Positions 35,329 to 43,866 of a stretch of 64,000 bases of DNA are shown piece after piece; position 1 is the first letter of the stretch; each line of letters opens with the position of its first letter. The notes under the pieces are model-generated. The model was not told the DNA's origin. It saw nothing but the letters and a program-made list of their open reading frames with translations, and made no database searches. The position numbers and the translations under genes are program-made. This stretch comes from Renibacterium salmoninarum ATCC 33209. GTDB lineage: Bacteria; Actinomycetota; Actinomycetes; Actinomycetales; Micrococcaceae. The stretch spans positions 1,426,001 through 1,490,000 of the forward strand of contig NC_010168.1 of NCBI RefSeq assembly GCF_000018885.1. Reading direction: 5' to 3'.

Positions 35329-35975
35329 AAGGCCCGCTTTCGGGGTCCGGGTACCTGCGCATCTGATTCACGGAGGTACAAAGGTGTGCTGTCTAACAAC
35401 GTCTGGCCCGAGCTCAGCCGACTAGCGGCAAAGAGGCCCAACGAGGCTGCCTTGGGTTGCGCCGTCGAAAATCCCGTAACCACGTTATTGCCCAGAACGT
35501 CGGCATAGATCCCCGCGCCAAAGCCACATACCGGCAAATCCGGCAGCTCTTGAGCAGAGCCAACATTTGGTCCAGCTAACAGCGTGCCGTCGGCTGCATA
35601 TTGCGCCCAATAGACTTCTTTGCGGCGCGCATCGGTGGCTACCAGGAATTCCGACGTCGGCGCCTCGCCTTGGGCGGCTAAGGCATCCCAAGCTATGGCA
35701 TTTAGGCTCATCACACCGTGGAGTGGGATATTCCAGACGTCCGCGAGCATCCGGGCGGTGGCAATGCCGGAACGAAGACCGGTAAATGGCCCAGGCCCTA
35801 CGCCGACGGCGATCGCATCCGGTCGTTTCTGCCCGGCAAGTAGCGATTCAATGCCGAGTGCAAGCACCTCGGCATGGCTACGGGTATCTTCGGTCGCGAA
35901 GCTATCTAGCAGTTCGCCGTCGAGAATCCACGCTGCGGAGGCGATCGCGGAGGTGTCAAGGGCAAGCAGAAGCAC
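35325..35975 (-). CDS. tsaB: t6A modification complex protein TsaB
   Basis: 216 aa. ASKHA-fold partner of TsaD: LLALDTSAIASAAWI at the N-terminus, SHAEVLALGIESLL, VGVGPGPFTGLRSGIATA (the hallmark motif, about residue 58-75), and VATDARRKEVYWA. It is inactive as an enzyme by itself and stabilises TsaD. It overlaps rimI by 4 bp and follows tsaE after a 63-bp gap that contains palindromic repeats. Confidence 0.94.
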   Translation of the reverse strand: MLLLALDTSAIASAAWILDGELLDSFATEDTRSHAEVLALGIESLLAGQKRPDAIAVGVGPGPFTGLRSGIATARMLADVWNIPLHGVMSLNAIAWDALAAQGEAPTSEFLVATDARRKEVYWAQYAADGTLLAGPNVGSAQELPDLPVCGFGAGIYADVLGNNVVTGFSTAQPKAASLGLFAASRLSSGQTLLDSTPLYLRESDAQVPGPRKRAL

Positions 35976-35996
35976 TGTCCTAGCCTAGTTGATCAA

Positions 35997-36074
35997 ACTT
36001 ATGTCCCATATCTGAGCTGCCTGTGGGGACATAAGTATTTATGTCCCCGTCAAGCGCCCGACGGCGGGACATAA
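35997..36074. repeat. Double hairpin repeat (family D) between tsaE and tsaB, entering the tsaE 3' end
   Basis: Four copies of a TTATGTCCC / GGGACATAA element form two hairpins. The first is ACTTATGTCCC (35997-36007) with GGGACATAAGT (36026-36036). The second is TTATGTCCCCGTC (36039-36051) with 36060-36074. The second overlaps the last ~12 codons of tsaE, whose stop is at 36039-36041. It may attenuate transcription into tsaB or be an invading repeat. Confidence 0.75.
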
Positions 36075-36536
36075 GTCTTTCCAGCGCGGGCCGACGGCGG
36101 TCAGCTCGATGCCGCGCGGTTCGTCATCTTGATCAGGGTCAAGGTTGCCGGCCGCGCCACGCTCAAGCCGAATACGCAAATACGACTCGCTCACATGCTC
36201 TACGCGATCATCACCCCACTCCACCACGGTAACCGCGGAGTCCATAGTGTTTTCTAAATCGATGTCGTCTATCTCAGCCGCAGAAGCGAGTCGGTAAGCG
36301 TCCACGTGCACTAAATCAGGCCCGTTGACCAAGGACGGGTGAATGCGCACCAGCACGAAGGTCGGCGAAATAATACCCGGACGCACACCAAGCGCTTTGC
36401 CCAGAGCCTGCGTGAAAGTAGTTTTCCCGGCACCAAGTTCACCGGAGAGAATCACCAAATCCCCCGCGCGTAATAAGCCCGCTAGCCGGGTTGCGAACTC
36501 CTGCGTTCCGGCGACGTCGGCGACGTCGAACCTCAT
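36039..36536 (-). CDS. tsaE: t6A modification ATPase TsaE
   Basis: 165 aa. P-loop ATPase: Walker A GELGAGKTTFTQAL (about residue 35), SPTFVLVRIH, DAYRL and the Walker-B-like VTVVEWGDD. It regulates turnover of the TsaB-TsaD complex. ATG 36536 overlaps the alr stop (ATGA 36533-36536); a longer frame to 36647 only overlaps alr. The final residues (WKDLCPAVGRLTGT) are encoded by a palindromic repeat, so the C-terminal tail has probably been replaced or extended by that element. Confidence 0.92.
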   Translation of the reverse strand: MRFDVADVAGTQEFATRLAGLLRAGDLVILSGELGAGKTTFTQALGKALGVRPGIISPTFVLVRIHPSLVNGPDLVHVDAYRLASAAEIDDIDLENTMDSAVTVVEWGDDRVEHVSESYLRIRLERGAAGNLDPDQDDEPRGIELTAVGPRWKDLCPAVGRLTGT

Positions 36537-37714
36537 ACGGTGCCCTCGCCAATGTCCGGTTCTGAAGCATGCAAATATATCCTGGGGACGCGCGGCGCGA
36601 TTCGAATTACTACTTCGTAGTTGATCGTGCCAGCGGCTGCGGCCCACAAATCAACTGAAGGGTCGCCCACCGCGGCCGCGCCAAAAAGCACCGCTTCGTG
36701 ACCAAGCAGCGAGCAGCCGTCGGCCATTTTGCTGTTGGGGCCCAGATCCACCACCATCTGGTCCATCGCAATCCGCCCTACTACCGAATAAACCTGATCA
36801 CCTATCCGCACCGGACCACCCGTGGCTACCCGCGGCACGCCGTCGCCATAGCCCATCGGGATCAGCCCCAATGTGCTCGGAGCAGCTGTTCGGTAATTCA
36901 GGCCATATGACACGCCCTGGTCAGCTGGCACATCCTTGCAGTGCGCCACCAAGGTCTTCAAAGTCATCGCCGGGGTTAGCCCGAGTTCCTCGGAAGTCTG
37001 GCCCGCGAAAGGGGACAACCCATAAATTCCGACGCCGGCCCGGACCAAATCAAAGTGGGTGTCCGGACGCGAAAAGATCGCTGGGGTGTTGGCTAAGTGC
37101 CGCACCTCGACGTCGACGCCAGAATCCTCAGCGATCGCTACCGCTTCACGGAAACGCGCTAGCTGATCATCAGTTTCGGCCCGGTTTGGCTCATCTGCCA
37201 CGGCCAAATGTGAGAACAGGCCAACCACCCGCAACAGGCCTTCGTCCTGGTGCTCCAACGCCTCCCCGATGAGCGACTCCCACAGCGAGCTGGTGCTGCC
37301 ATTACGACCCAGACCGGTATCGATTTTTAGGTGTACCCGCGCCGGACGCTGCTGCTCCCGGGCCGCCGCCACAATGTACTCGAGTTCCCAGCCTGAAACG
37401 CCAAGGTCAATTCCGGCCTCAACTGCGGCGGCAAAATCCGTGGCGGGCGTGTGCAACCAGGCAAGCAGCGGTGCGTCTATTCCGGCCTCGCGCAAAGCCA
37501 AGGCTTCATTCACATGCGCGGTGCCAATCCAGCTCGCGCCAGCCTCGAGCGCAGCTTTGGCTACCGGGACGGCACCATGGCCATAACCATCGGCTTTGAC
37601 TACCGCCATAACCTTTGCCGGTGAGGAAATATCCGCGATTCGTCGCACGTTTTGCCGGATCGCCTCAAGATCGATAACGGCCTGGCGTTCTACGGGAAAA
37701 TCTGCACGGTTCAC
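36533..37714 (-). CDS. alr: Alanine racemase
   Basis: 393 aa. It makes D-alanine for peptidoglycan. PLP-binding Lys in VVKADGYGHGA (about residue 40), the substrate strand HLKIDTGLGRNG, RAGVGIYGLSPF, and the second catalytic Tyr in GVSYGLNYR; GRIAMDQMVVDL near residue 325. First gene of the alr-tsaE-tsaB-rimI-tsaD operon, 35 bp after the PfkB-type gene stop on the same strand. Intact, fitting its essential role. Confidence 0.95.
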   Translation of the reverse strand: MNRADFPVERQAVIDLEAIRQNVRRIADISSPAKVMAVVKADGYGHGAVPVAKAALEAGASWIGTAHVNEALALREAGIDAPLLAWLHTPATDFAAAVEAGIDLGVSGWELEYIVAAAREQQRPARVHLKIDTGLGRNGSTSSLWESLIGEALEHQDEGLLRVVGLFSHLAVADEPNRAETDDQLARFREAVAIAEDSGVDVEVRHLANTPAIFSRPDTHFDLVRAGVGIYGLSPFAGQTSEELGLTPAMTLKTLVAHCKDVPADQGVSYGLNYRTAAPSTLGLIPMGYGDGVPRVATGGPVRIGDQVYSVVGRIAMDQMVVDLGPNSKMADGCSLLGHEAVLFGAAAVGDPSVDLWAAAAGTINYEVVIRIAPRVPRIYLHASEPDIGEGTV

Positions 37715-37749
37715 TACCCCAGTCTAAAGCCGGGTCCCAGCTTCAAAAG

Positions 37750-38889
37750 CTAAGCGTCAGAATGGTGTGCGATCGTAGCGCTCGCTCGACGGACGGCTTC
37801 TAGCGGCACATCAAGCACTAGATCCTCAAGGAATGCATACCGTCGGAGCCACTGTTTGCGCATACCTTCGCGGCTAGAGTTCATCCGATGCCACCAGTCC
37901 GAAATATCTCCCCAGCCGGGCGCGGCGAGTGATCCGCCTACCTGTTGAACCGAGAGCGACGCGCATAAGTTAGCAAAGCTGAGTCGATCAGCAAGCTTCC
38001 AACCCGCGATGGTGCCCATCACAAAGGCCGCGCCGAAACAGTCGCCCGCACCGGTTGGGTCCCAAGCCTGCACTGGCAAAGCCGGTACCCACTCCTCTTC
38101 ACCGGTTTCGGAGTCAATTGCCATCGCGCCCTGCTCGCCCACGGTCACCACCGCAACCGGAACTTTATCCGCGAGCGCGTACAAAGCGGCCCAAGGATCC
38201 TCGGTGCGAGTGAAGGCCATCGCCTCTGGCGCATTGGGCATAAACGCGTAAAAGTACGCCAAATTCTCCAAGGTACTGCTGGGCCATTCTCCGCTGGGGT
38301 CCCAGCCGACGTCGCCAAATAGCTTGGTCCCGTGTTCCTTCGCTTGGAGAATCCACTGTGCCAACTCCGGTTCGAGTGAAGCGACAGCGGCCCGCGCCGA
38401 CAGCGGCCCGCGCCGACGGCGGTACTCCGCCGAATAGTTCAGTGGCCGACTTGGGCGGGGGGGGTGACCGTGCGTGACCATCGAACGGTCCTTATCCACC
38501 GAAAGTGACACTGTGACCGGAGAATGCCAACCGGTGAAACGTTCGGAGTAGCTCAGGTCAACGTGCTCTTGATCCTGCAATACCGTCCAGTTGAAGTCGC
38601 CATAGCCGTCGTCGCCAAAAGCCGCAGCGAGCGTGGTATTCAGGCCCAAGCGACTGGCGGCGATCGCCTGGTTGGCCACGCCGCCGGGGCAAGATCCCAT
38701 GCCGTCGCTGAAGATCTCGGTGCCTTTTTGCGGTAGATCGGGCAGGCCGGTGAAGATGATGTCGAAAAAGACAGATCCGCTCAGAATAAGGTCGAACGGG
38801 GGTTGATCCGGGCCACGCTGGGCAGCCAAAGGATCAAATCGTTGCTGAGGCGCGTTTTCCCCGGTCCCATAAATCGAGCCTACCCCCAC
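37750..38889 (-). CDS. PfkB-family sugar/nucleoside kinase with a compensated frameshift
   Basis: 379 aa. N-terminal FDLILSGSVFFDIIF, GGVANQAIAASRLG (PfkB motif 1) and catalytic DPTGAGDCFGAAFVMG (motif 2, Asp base). The middle is odd. A run of eight G (38457-38464) and a 16-bp tandem duplication (38383-38414) bracket about 22 residues with no kinase character (PRPSRPLNYSAEYRRRRG). Reading that stretch in the next frame and without the duplicate gives PPKSATELFGGVPPSARAAV, a normal kinase segment. A -1 type shift and a +16 duplication therefore cancel. The protein is full length but garbled at about residues 143-165. Substrate unknown; it is divergent from a GH4 glycosidase. Confidence 0.8.
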   Translation of the reverse strand: MGVGSIYGTGENAPQQRFDPLAAQRGPDQPPFDLILSGSVFFDIIFTGLPDLPQKGTEIFSDGMGSCPGGVANQAIAASRLGLNTTLAAAFGDDGYGDFNWTVLQDQEHVDLSYSERFTGWHSPVTVSLSVDKDRSMVTHGHPPRPSRPLNYSAEYRRRRGPLSARAAVASLEPELAQWILQAKEHGTKLFGDVGWDPSGEWPSSTLENLAYFYAFMPNAPEAMAFTRTEDPWAALYALADKVPVAVVTVGEQGAMAIDSETGEEEWVPALPVQAWDPTGAGDCFGAAFVMGTIAGWKLADRLSFANLCASLSVQQVGGSLAAPGWGDISDWWHRMNSSREGMRKQWLRRYAFLEDLVLDVPLEAVRRASATIAHHSDA

Positions 38890-38913
38890 CTACGCTGCAT
38901 CTTCCCCCATCTC

Positions 38914-38982
38914 CCCCGTCGAGTGTCGACTTGTGGCGAGAAAAACCACCGTGAACCGACCATAAGTCGACACTCGACGGGG
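38914..38982. repeat. Palindromic intergenic repeat, family B copy 2
   Basis: CCCCGTCGAGTGTCGACTTG and following TG (38914-38935) pair with 38961-38982 with one mismatch around a ~25-nt loop. The core equals family B copy 1 at 33705. Here it lies in the divergent promoter region between the PfkB kinase and GH4 genes, so it is not simply a terminator. Confidence 0.8.
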
Positions 38983-39003
38983 TCGGTGGGGAAGAATGAC
39001 GTT

Positions 39004-40338
39004 ATGCGGCTGGTGATTATTGGTGGTGGCGGTTTCCGGGTTCCTTTGGTTTACCGGGCGCTGAGCGCGGGCAAATACGCCGGGTTGATCGACTCGGTGG
39101 CGCTCTACGACGTCGACGCCTCACGGCTGGCCGCGATCCAAGCAGTGTTGGCCGCGGCTCCCTTTAGCGGGCCAGTGGTCATGGCTTCCACTTCATTACC
39201 TCAGGCCTTAGAAGGCGCGGATATCGTTTTCTCGGCGACCAGAGTTGGTGGACCTGAGGGACGCGTTTTGGACGAGCGTGTAGCCCTAGATCTAGGCGTC
39301 TTGGGGCAGGAAACCACTGGCGCGGGCGGCATAAGCTACGCGTTTCGCTCGATTCCATTCATGGTCCAGCTAGCCCAAGAGAGGCGAAATCACTGCCCTG
39401 CTGCCTGGCTGATCAATTTCACTAACCCGGCCGGGATGGTGACACAGGCGCTCGTACCGCTACTGGGCGCAAAGGTCATCGGCATCTGTGACTCGCCGCT
39501 CGGCTTGGTCCGGCGCGCAGCGAAAACCGCAGGCATACCGCTTTCCGGCATGAACGGCGTCGACTATCTGGGTTTGAACCATCTGGGCTGGTTAAACGGA
39601 TTGGTGCATGACGGCGTCGATCAGCTACCCGGACTACTCAGCTCGCCAGCGCGGCTGGCCGAATTTGAAGAAGGCCGACTTTTTGGCGCCGATTTTCTGG
39701 CCGCGCTGGTATCGCTGCCCAACGAGTACTTGTTCTACTACTACCGGCGTCAATCAGCGCTGCAAGCAATCATGGCAGCGGCCCAGACCAGGGGCGCCTC
39801 GATAGCGCTGGCACAACAAATGAGTTACCCACAATTCACCGGGGCCAAGGCCTTTGAACGCTGGGACGCGGCACGGCTGGAACGCGAAGCTGGTTATCTG
39901 GCCGAGTCCAGGGATTCAGCGCGCGACGAAGCCGATCTAGCCGGCGGCGGCTACGATGAAGTAGCCCTAGCTGCAATGAATACTCTGCTAACTGGGCAAT
40001 CTGTTGAATTGATCCTCAATGTTCGCAACGGCCGCACCCTGCCCGCGTTAGCAAGCGATGCCGTGATCGAAGTGCCCAGCCGAGTAGATTCATCCGGTGC
40101 GACGCCATTGCCCTTGCTCTCCAGCCCAACGGCGCACCAACTAGGGCTGATGGCTCAGCTCAAAGCCGTGGAAAACGCCGTCGTTCGCGCGGTACTTGAG
40201 CGCAACCGAGAGCAGGCGCTGCTCGCTTTCGCACTGCATCCGCTCATTGGCGATGAAGTACTAGCGCACCGCCTACTCGAAGGCTACGAACAAGCCTTTC
40301 CGGCGTTACCTGGACTGTGGCAGCGCCTCAACGGTTAG
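39004..40338 (+). CDS. Glycoside hydrolase family 4 protein (6-phospho-beta-glucosidase type)
   Basis: 444 aa. An NAD- and metal-dependent glycosidase. Rossmann start LVIIGGGGFRVPLVY, the GH4 metal/substrate motifs INFTNPAGMVTQ, GICDSPLG (metal Cys) and LNHLGWLNG (metal His), and the C-terminal helical half. It hydrolyses phosphorylated or related glycosides by oxidation at C3. ATG 39004 begins the Rossmann fold. The stop (TAG 40336-40338) overlaps the stop of the converging sugar-binding protein gene. Beside a sugar ABC transporter and PfkB-type kinase it suggests a glycoside-use locus, now partly broken. Confidence 0.88.
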   Translation: MRLVIIGGGGFRVPLVYRALSAGKYAGLIDSVALYDVDASRLAAIQAVLAAAPFSGPVVMASTSLPQALEGADIVFSATRVGGPEGRVLDERVALDLGVLGQETTGAGGISYAFRSIPFMVQLAQERRNHCPAAWLINFTNPAGMVTQALVPLLGAKVIGICDSPLGLVRRAAKTAGIPLSGMNGVDYLGLNHLGWLNGLVHDGVDQLPGLLSSPARLAEFEEGRLFGADFLAALVSLPNEYLFYYYRRQSALQAIMAAAQTRGASIALAQQMSYPQFTGAKAFERWDAARLEREAGYLAESRDSARDEADLAGGGYDEVALAAMNTLLTGQSVELILNVRNGRTLPALASDAVIEVPSRVDSSGATPLPLLSSPTAHQLGLMAQLKAVENAVVRAVLERNREQALLAFALHPLIGDEVLAHRLLEGYEQAFPALPGLWQRLNG

Positions 40339-41684
40339 CCAGCTATCGCCTTATTCGCGGCATCTTGAGCTTGTTGCAATCCCGAAACTACTGGCGTCCG
40401 ACCCAAGAAGATCTCGCTAAAAATAGGCTTCCAAGCGTTGACCGCAGCACCGTAGTTAGTGCCAACCGGAGCTTGGATAGTCTTCCCCTCAGCGGCCTTG
40501 GCGAACACTGAAACATCAACGTCTTTCGCTTTCCAATAGCTGCTGTAAGCATCTTGGGCGCCGGTAACTGCGGGATCTGCCGCACCTTCAGCACCGATGA
40601 ATTTGGCTCCCTCGGTTGAGCCGAGCCATTGCAGCACCTTGGTCGTGGCGTCCTTGTGCGCGGTCTTTGCATTGCCAGCCGCGATGATGTTGTTGACCAC
40701 CGAGACGGCGCCCGCCGGTCCAGTTGGCATTGGCGCAATGGCCCACGGGTACTTAGCACCCTGGGTAACATTCGCCAGGTTGTAGGTGCCGGATTGGAAC
40801 ATCGAAATTTTGCCTTGGATGAACTGATCACGCATGAAATCACCATTGTCGTTGCTGTTCGCCGCGCCTGGTGAGACGTGATATTTGTTGATCAAATCGA
40901 CGATGTATTGGAAAGCTTGCGCGCTTTGCGGTGAAGCGAAAACGAACTTCTCGCCGTCTTGGAATGCGCCACCGTTCTGCCCAATGAAGTTGTAGTAGAT
41001 CGCTTGCAGATCCTGGCTCGCGTTGTAGCCGTACTGCACGATGTTATTTGCATCGAAGGCAGGATCGTCGGCCGTGCGTCCAGCAGAATCCAGGGTCAGT
41101 TTCTGCGCGGCTTTCAGGAAGGTGTCCTGTGCAGGATCAGTTGGATTCCAGCTCAGATTATCCAAAGACACCCCGGCTTTCGCCACCAGGTCCTTGTTGT
41201 AATACACGCCAATGCCGCCATCAGTTAGCTGCGGCACGCCCCAGAGCTTGTCATTGCGAGTGTATTGGCTGACTGCGGCCGGAACCCAACCAGATTTGGC
41301 CGAGTCGAACTCTGAACCAATCGGCAACAATGAACCGTTGTCTGCATAGGGCGAAAAGTACGACGACGAAATCCAGAACACGTCGTCGGCATTACCCGCC
41401 GAAACGTCAGTGCGAAGCTTATTGAAGTAGGTCGTGTAGGGCTCCAGCACCGTCTTGACCTGGATGCCTGGGTTCTGCGACTCGAATTCCTTGAATGAGG
41501 ACTCATAAGCTTTTTGCACCTGCTCGTCCCACAACCGCACGCTCACCGTCACCTTATCCCCCGACGCAGTGCCACCGTTGTCTGCAGCAGGCGAGCACGC
41601 CGTCGCAGTCAGGGTCGAGGCAGCGACGACGGCGACCCCGGCCGAAGCCTTTTGCCAGAGTTTAGCTCTGTTCCAGTGTTTCAT
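40335..41684 (-). CDS. Sugar ABC transporter substrate-binding lipoprotein (family 1)
   Basis: 449 aa. Signal peptide with helix ASAGVAVVAASTLTA and lipobox ATAC (Cys at residue 30). SBP_bac_1 features: KVTVSVRLWDEQVQKAYESSF, GNADDVFWISSSYFSPYADNGSLLPIG, LWGVPQLTDGGIGVYYNKDL, and MFQSGTYNLANV. It would bind an oligosaccharide for the two permeases downstream of nothing else on this strand (it is last in the operon). The permeases upstream are both broken, so the intact lipoprotein probably has no transporter unless it serves another one. No ATPase gene is present; a shared MsiK-type ATPase would be expected. Confidence 0.9.
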   Translation of the reverse strand: MKHWNRAKLWQKASAGVAVVAASTLTATACSPAADNGGTASGDKVTVSVRLWDEQVQKAYESSFKEFESQNPGIQVKTVLEPYTTYFNKLRTDVSAGNADDVFWISSSYFSPYADNGSLLPIGSEFDSAKSGWVPAAVSQYTRNDKLWGVPQLTDGGIGVYYNKDLVAKAGVSLDNLSWNPTDPAQDTFLKAAQKLTLDSAGRTADDPAFDANNIVQYGYNASQDLQAIYYNFIGQNGGAFQDGEKFVFASPQSAQAFQYIVDLINKYHVSPGAANSNDNGDFMRDQFIQGKISMFQSGTYNLANVTQGAKYPWAIAPMPTGPAGAVSVVNNIIAAGNAKTAHKDATTKVLQWLGSTEGAKFIGAEGAADPAVTGAQDAYSSYWKAKDVDVSVFAKAAEGKTIQAPVGTNYGAAVNAWKPIFSEIFLGRTPVVSGLQQAQDAANKAIAG

Positions 41685-41693
41685 TGGTGCTCC

Positions 41694-42545
41694 TTATTTG
41701 AATCCGGTGATAGCGATCGAAGAAACAATGTTCTTCTGGAAGATAGCGAACAAGATCAAAAGTGGCGCGATAGCGACGGTGGTCGCGGCCATCACAAGCG
41801 TCCAGTTGCCGTTGTACTGACTCTGCAATCCAGCAGTAGCTACTGTGACCGTCTGCCAAGTTTTTCCGCTGGTAATAATGAGCGGCCCGAGAAAGTTATT
41901 CCAATGCGACACAACGGTAATGATGGTCAAGGTGGCCAGAATTGGCCGGCTCAACGGAATCACAATGGACCACAAAATGCGCAGCGTGCCAGCACCGTCA
42001 AGCCGCTCGGCACTGATTAAGTCTTCCGGGATTGACCGGAAATACTCACGCAATAAGAAGAAGATCGCATATGGCGAGCCGAAGAGGAACGGCAGCACCA
42101 GTGCCTAGAAGGTATTCCGAATGCCAAGCTGAGAAAACATCGTATACAGCGGGATGATGGTCACCACTTGGGGCACCATCAGAGTGGCCAAGTAGACCCA
42201 GAATAGGCCGTCAAGAAACCGGAATTCGATCCGGGCGAAAGCGTACGCGGCCAGCACCGAAAAAAATAGCTGCCCGATGACTACGACAACAACTTGCGTT
42301 GTCACCACAACCGGCGCAACGAAGTTCCGATCACCAGAAAACAACGAGCCAAAGTTGGCCCCGGTGAAAGGGCTCGGCAGGCTCAGCGCAGACTGGTTGG
42401 CAAACTGCTCCGGCGTCTTAAAGGCGGTGAGCACCGAGAGGACAAAAGGTGCCACCGTGATGACCAAACCTACGGCGAGCAACAGGTAGACCCCAAAGTT
42501 CTTCAGGAACTGAGTTTCAGGTCTGGGCAGATTAGCTGAGGTCAT
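41694..42545 (-). pseudogene. Sugar ABC transporter permease (MalG type), in-frame nonsense codon
   Basis: One frame runs from ATG 42545 to 41694 with a TAG at 42105-42107 (QLGIRNTF-stop-ALVLPFLFG). Trp TGG is the likely original codon. N-terminal helix VYLLLAVGLVITVAPFVLSVL; EAA loop REYFRSIPEDLISAERLDGAG; C-terminal helix and SSIAITGFK end. Intact it would be 283 aa. It overlaps the MalF-type gene by 14 bp. Confidence 0.9.
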
Positions 42546-43399
42546 AAGTGATCCTCTTCCGGAAATACAGCTGCTGAACTAGCGTCACCACAACCAACAC
42601 CACAAAAAGCACCAGCGCCATTACCGCGGCATGGCCCAAATCAAAGTATTGGAAAGCCTTGGCATAGATTCTGGTGGCGATCACATCGGTGCTGCCTTGC
42701 GGCCCGCCGTTGGGCGTCAAGGCATAGATGCTGTCGAAAGCTTGAAAACTCGAAATGATCCCGGTCACTAACACGAAAAACATCGTCGGTCGCAGCAGCG
42801 GCAACTTGACCTGCCAAAAGATTTGCCAGGCATTGGCTCCGTCGACGCGTGCGGCGTCGAGCATTTCTTGCGGAATCGCGGCGAGGCCGGCCATGAAAAA
42901 CAGCGTCACGTAGCCCACTTGGGACCAGATGCTCACGGCTGCCACCGAAGGTAATGCGAGCACTGGGTCGCTGAGCCATGGAATGTTGCTACCCAAGAGC
43001 GCATTCAATGCCCCGCCCGTGGGCGCAAAAAATCCATTTCCACACCACGCCAAGCGCGAGCGGGGCACAAATCCACGGGATCACGTAGAGCACTCGAAAA
43101 AAGCCAGATCCTGGTAGGCCGCGGTTCAACAAGTTCGCCGCAAACAGGCCAAATACTGTTTGCACCGGGATGACCAAGAGGACAAATAGTCCAGTAATCA
43201 GCAGCGATTTACCAAAACTCGGATCAGTAAAAACATCGCGAAAATTATCCAAGCCCACAAAAGACGCCGGACTCAACAAATCCCAACGCTGCATGGATAA
43301 CCACACCACCACCAAAATAGGTAGCAGCAAAAAGGCAGCGATACCGAAAAGGCTTGGCGCCAATAACGCACAACCAATTCCCGCTTCACGCCGTGCCAT
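42532..43399 (-). pseudogene. Sugar ABC transporter permease (MalF type), frameshifted
   Basis: From ATG 43399 (GGGG upstream; ATG 43414 is an alternative) the protein shows the first helix ALLAPSLFGIAAFLLLPILVV and LDNFRDVFTDPSFGKSL. At about 43015-43035, after VVWKWIF, the frame changes. The other frame continues [12 protein letters not shown], the EAA loop [20 protein letters not shown] and the last helix to 42532. Intact it would be about 290 aa. With the MalG defect it disables the importer. Confidence 0.9.
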
Positions 43400-43413
43400 G
43401 CATCCCCTTTCCA

Positions 43414-43590
43414 CTACCTGGACTCATCAAAGCTAGTCCCAAAATAGTCCTGATCCGCTCGCAACGCGTGCCGAACGAGTTCCGCTGTCATCTGAAGCAA
43501 TCCGAGCCGAAGTTTTCTTCCCAATTCCCATCCAGCGGCCAGCTTCAGTTCATGGTTGGTTAATCCCAGATTCAAACGTTAGCCGGATAC
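43414..43590 (-). pseudogene. Possible C-terminal remnant of an upstream operon gene
   Basis: About 58 sense codons precede a TAG (43414-43416) that abuts the MalF-type start. The translation (for example AAGWELGRKLRLGLLQ and ADQDYFGTSFDES) is protein-like, but an in-frame TAA at about 43590 and the lack of a good start suggest a decayed gene end. No family recognised; chance open frame not excluded. Confidence 0.25.
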
Positions 43591-43598
43591 TCTGCAGT

Positions 43599-43757
43599 AT
43601 GGACTCTTCACGCCCGGTTTCTCGTCGTTTGCCGCCGCGTACCGGCAACGCACATTTCTTTGGTGAAGACCGGCTGAATGAACATGACGTTAGGACAGTG
43701 AACCTCCGCGATATCACCGGCGCGGCGCTCTATACCAAGGTGTTTGATCCGACCTGA
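43599..43757 (+). CDS. Small hypothetical protein, 52 aa
   Basis: ATG 43599 to TGA 43757. The peptide is basic then mixed: MDSSRPVSRRLPPRTGN, HFFGEDRLNEHDVRTVN, ITGAALYTKVFDPT. No membrane segment or family is recognised. It precedes mshA by 109 bp on the same strand. The Shine-Dalgarno is weak. It could be a real small gene, or the start of a gene truncated upstream of mshA. Confidence 0.35.
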   Translation: MDSSRPVSRRLPPRTGNAHFFGEDRLNEHDVRTVNLRDITGAALYTKVFDPT

Positions 43758-43866
43758 GACCAGCCCTACTCTCGGTCTTCGCAGGCGCTAAAGAGGCGGC
43801 ATCCAGCCCCTTCGTGATAGTTCTTGATCCGGGACAGAAGACTAAGCCGCGGCGAGAGGAGTATCG

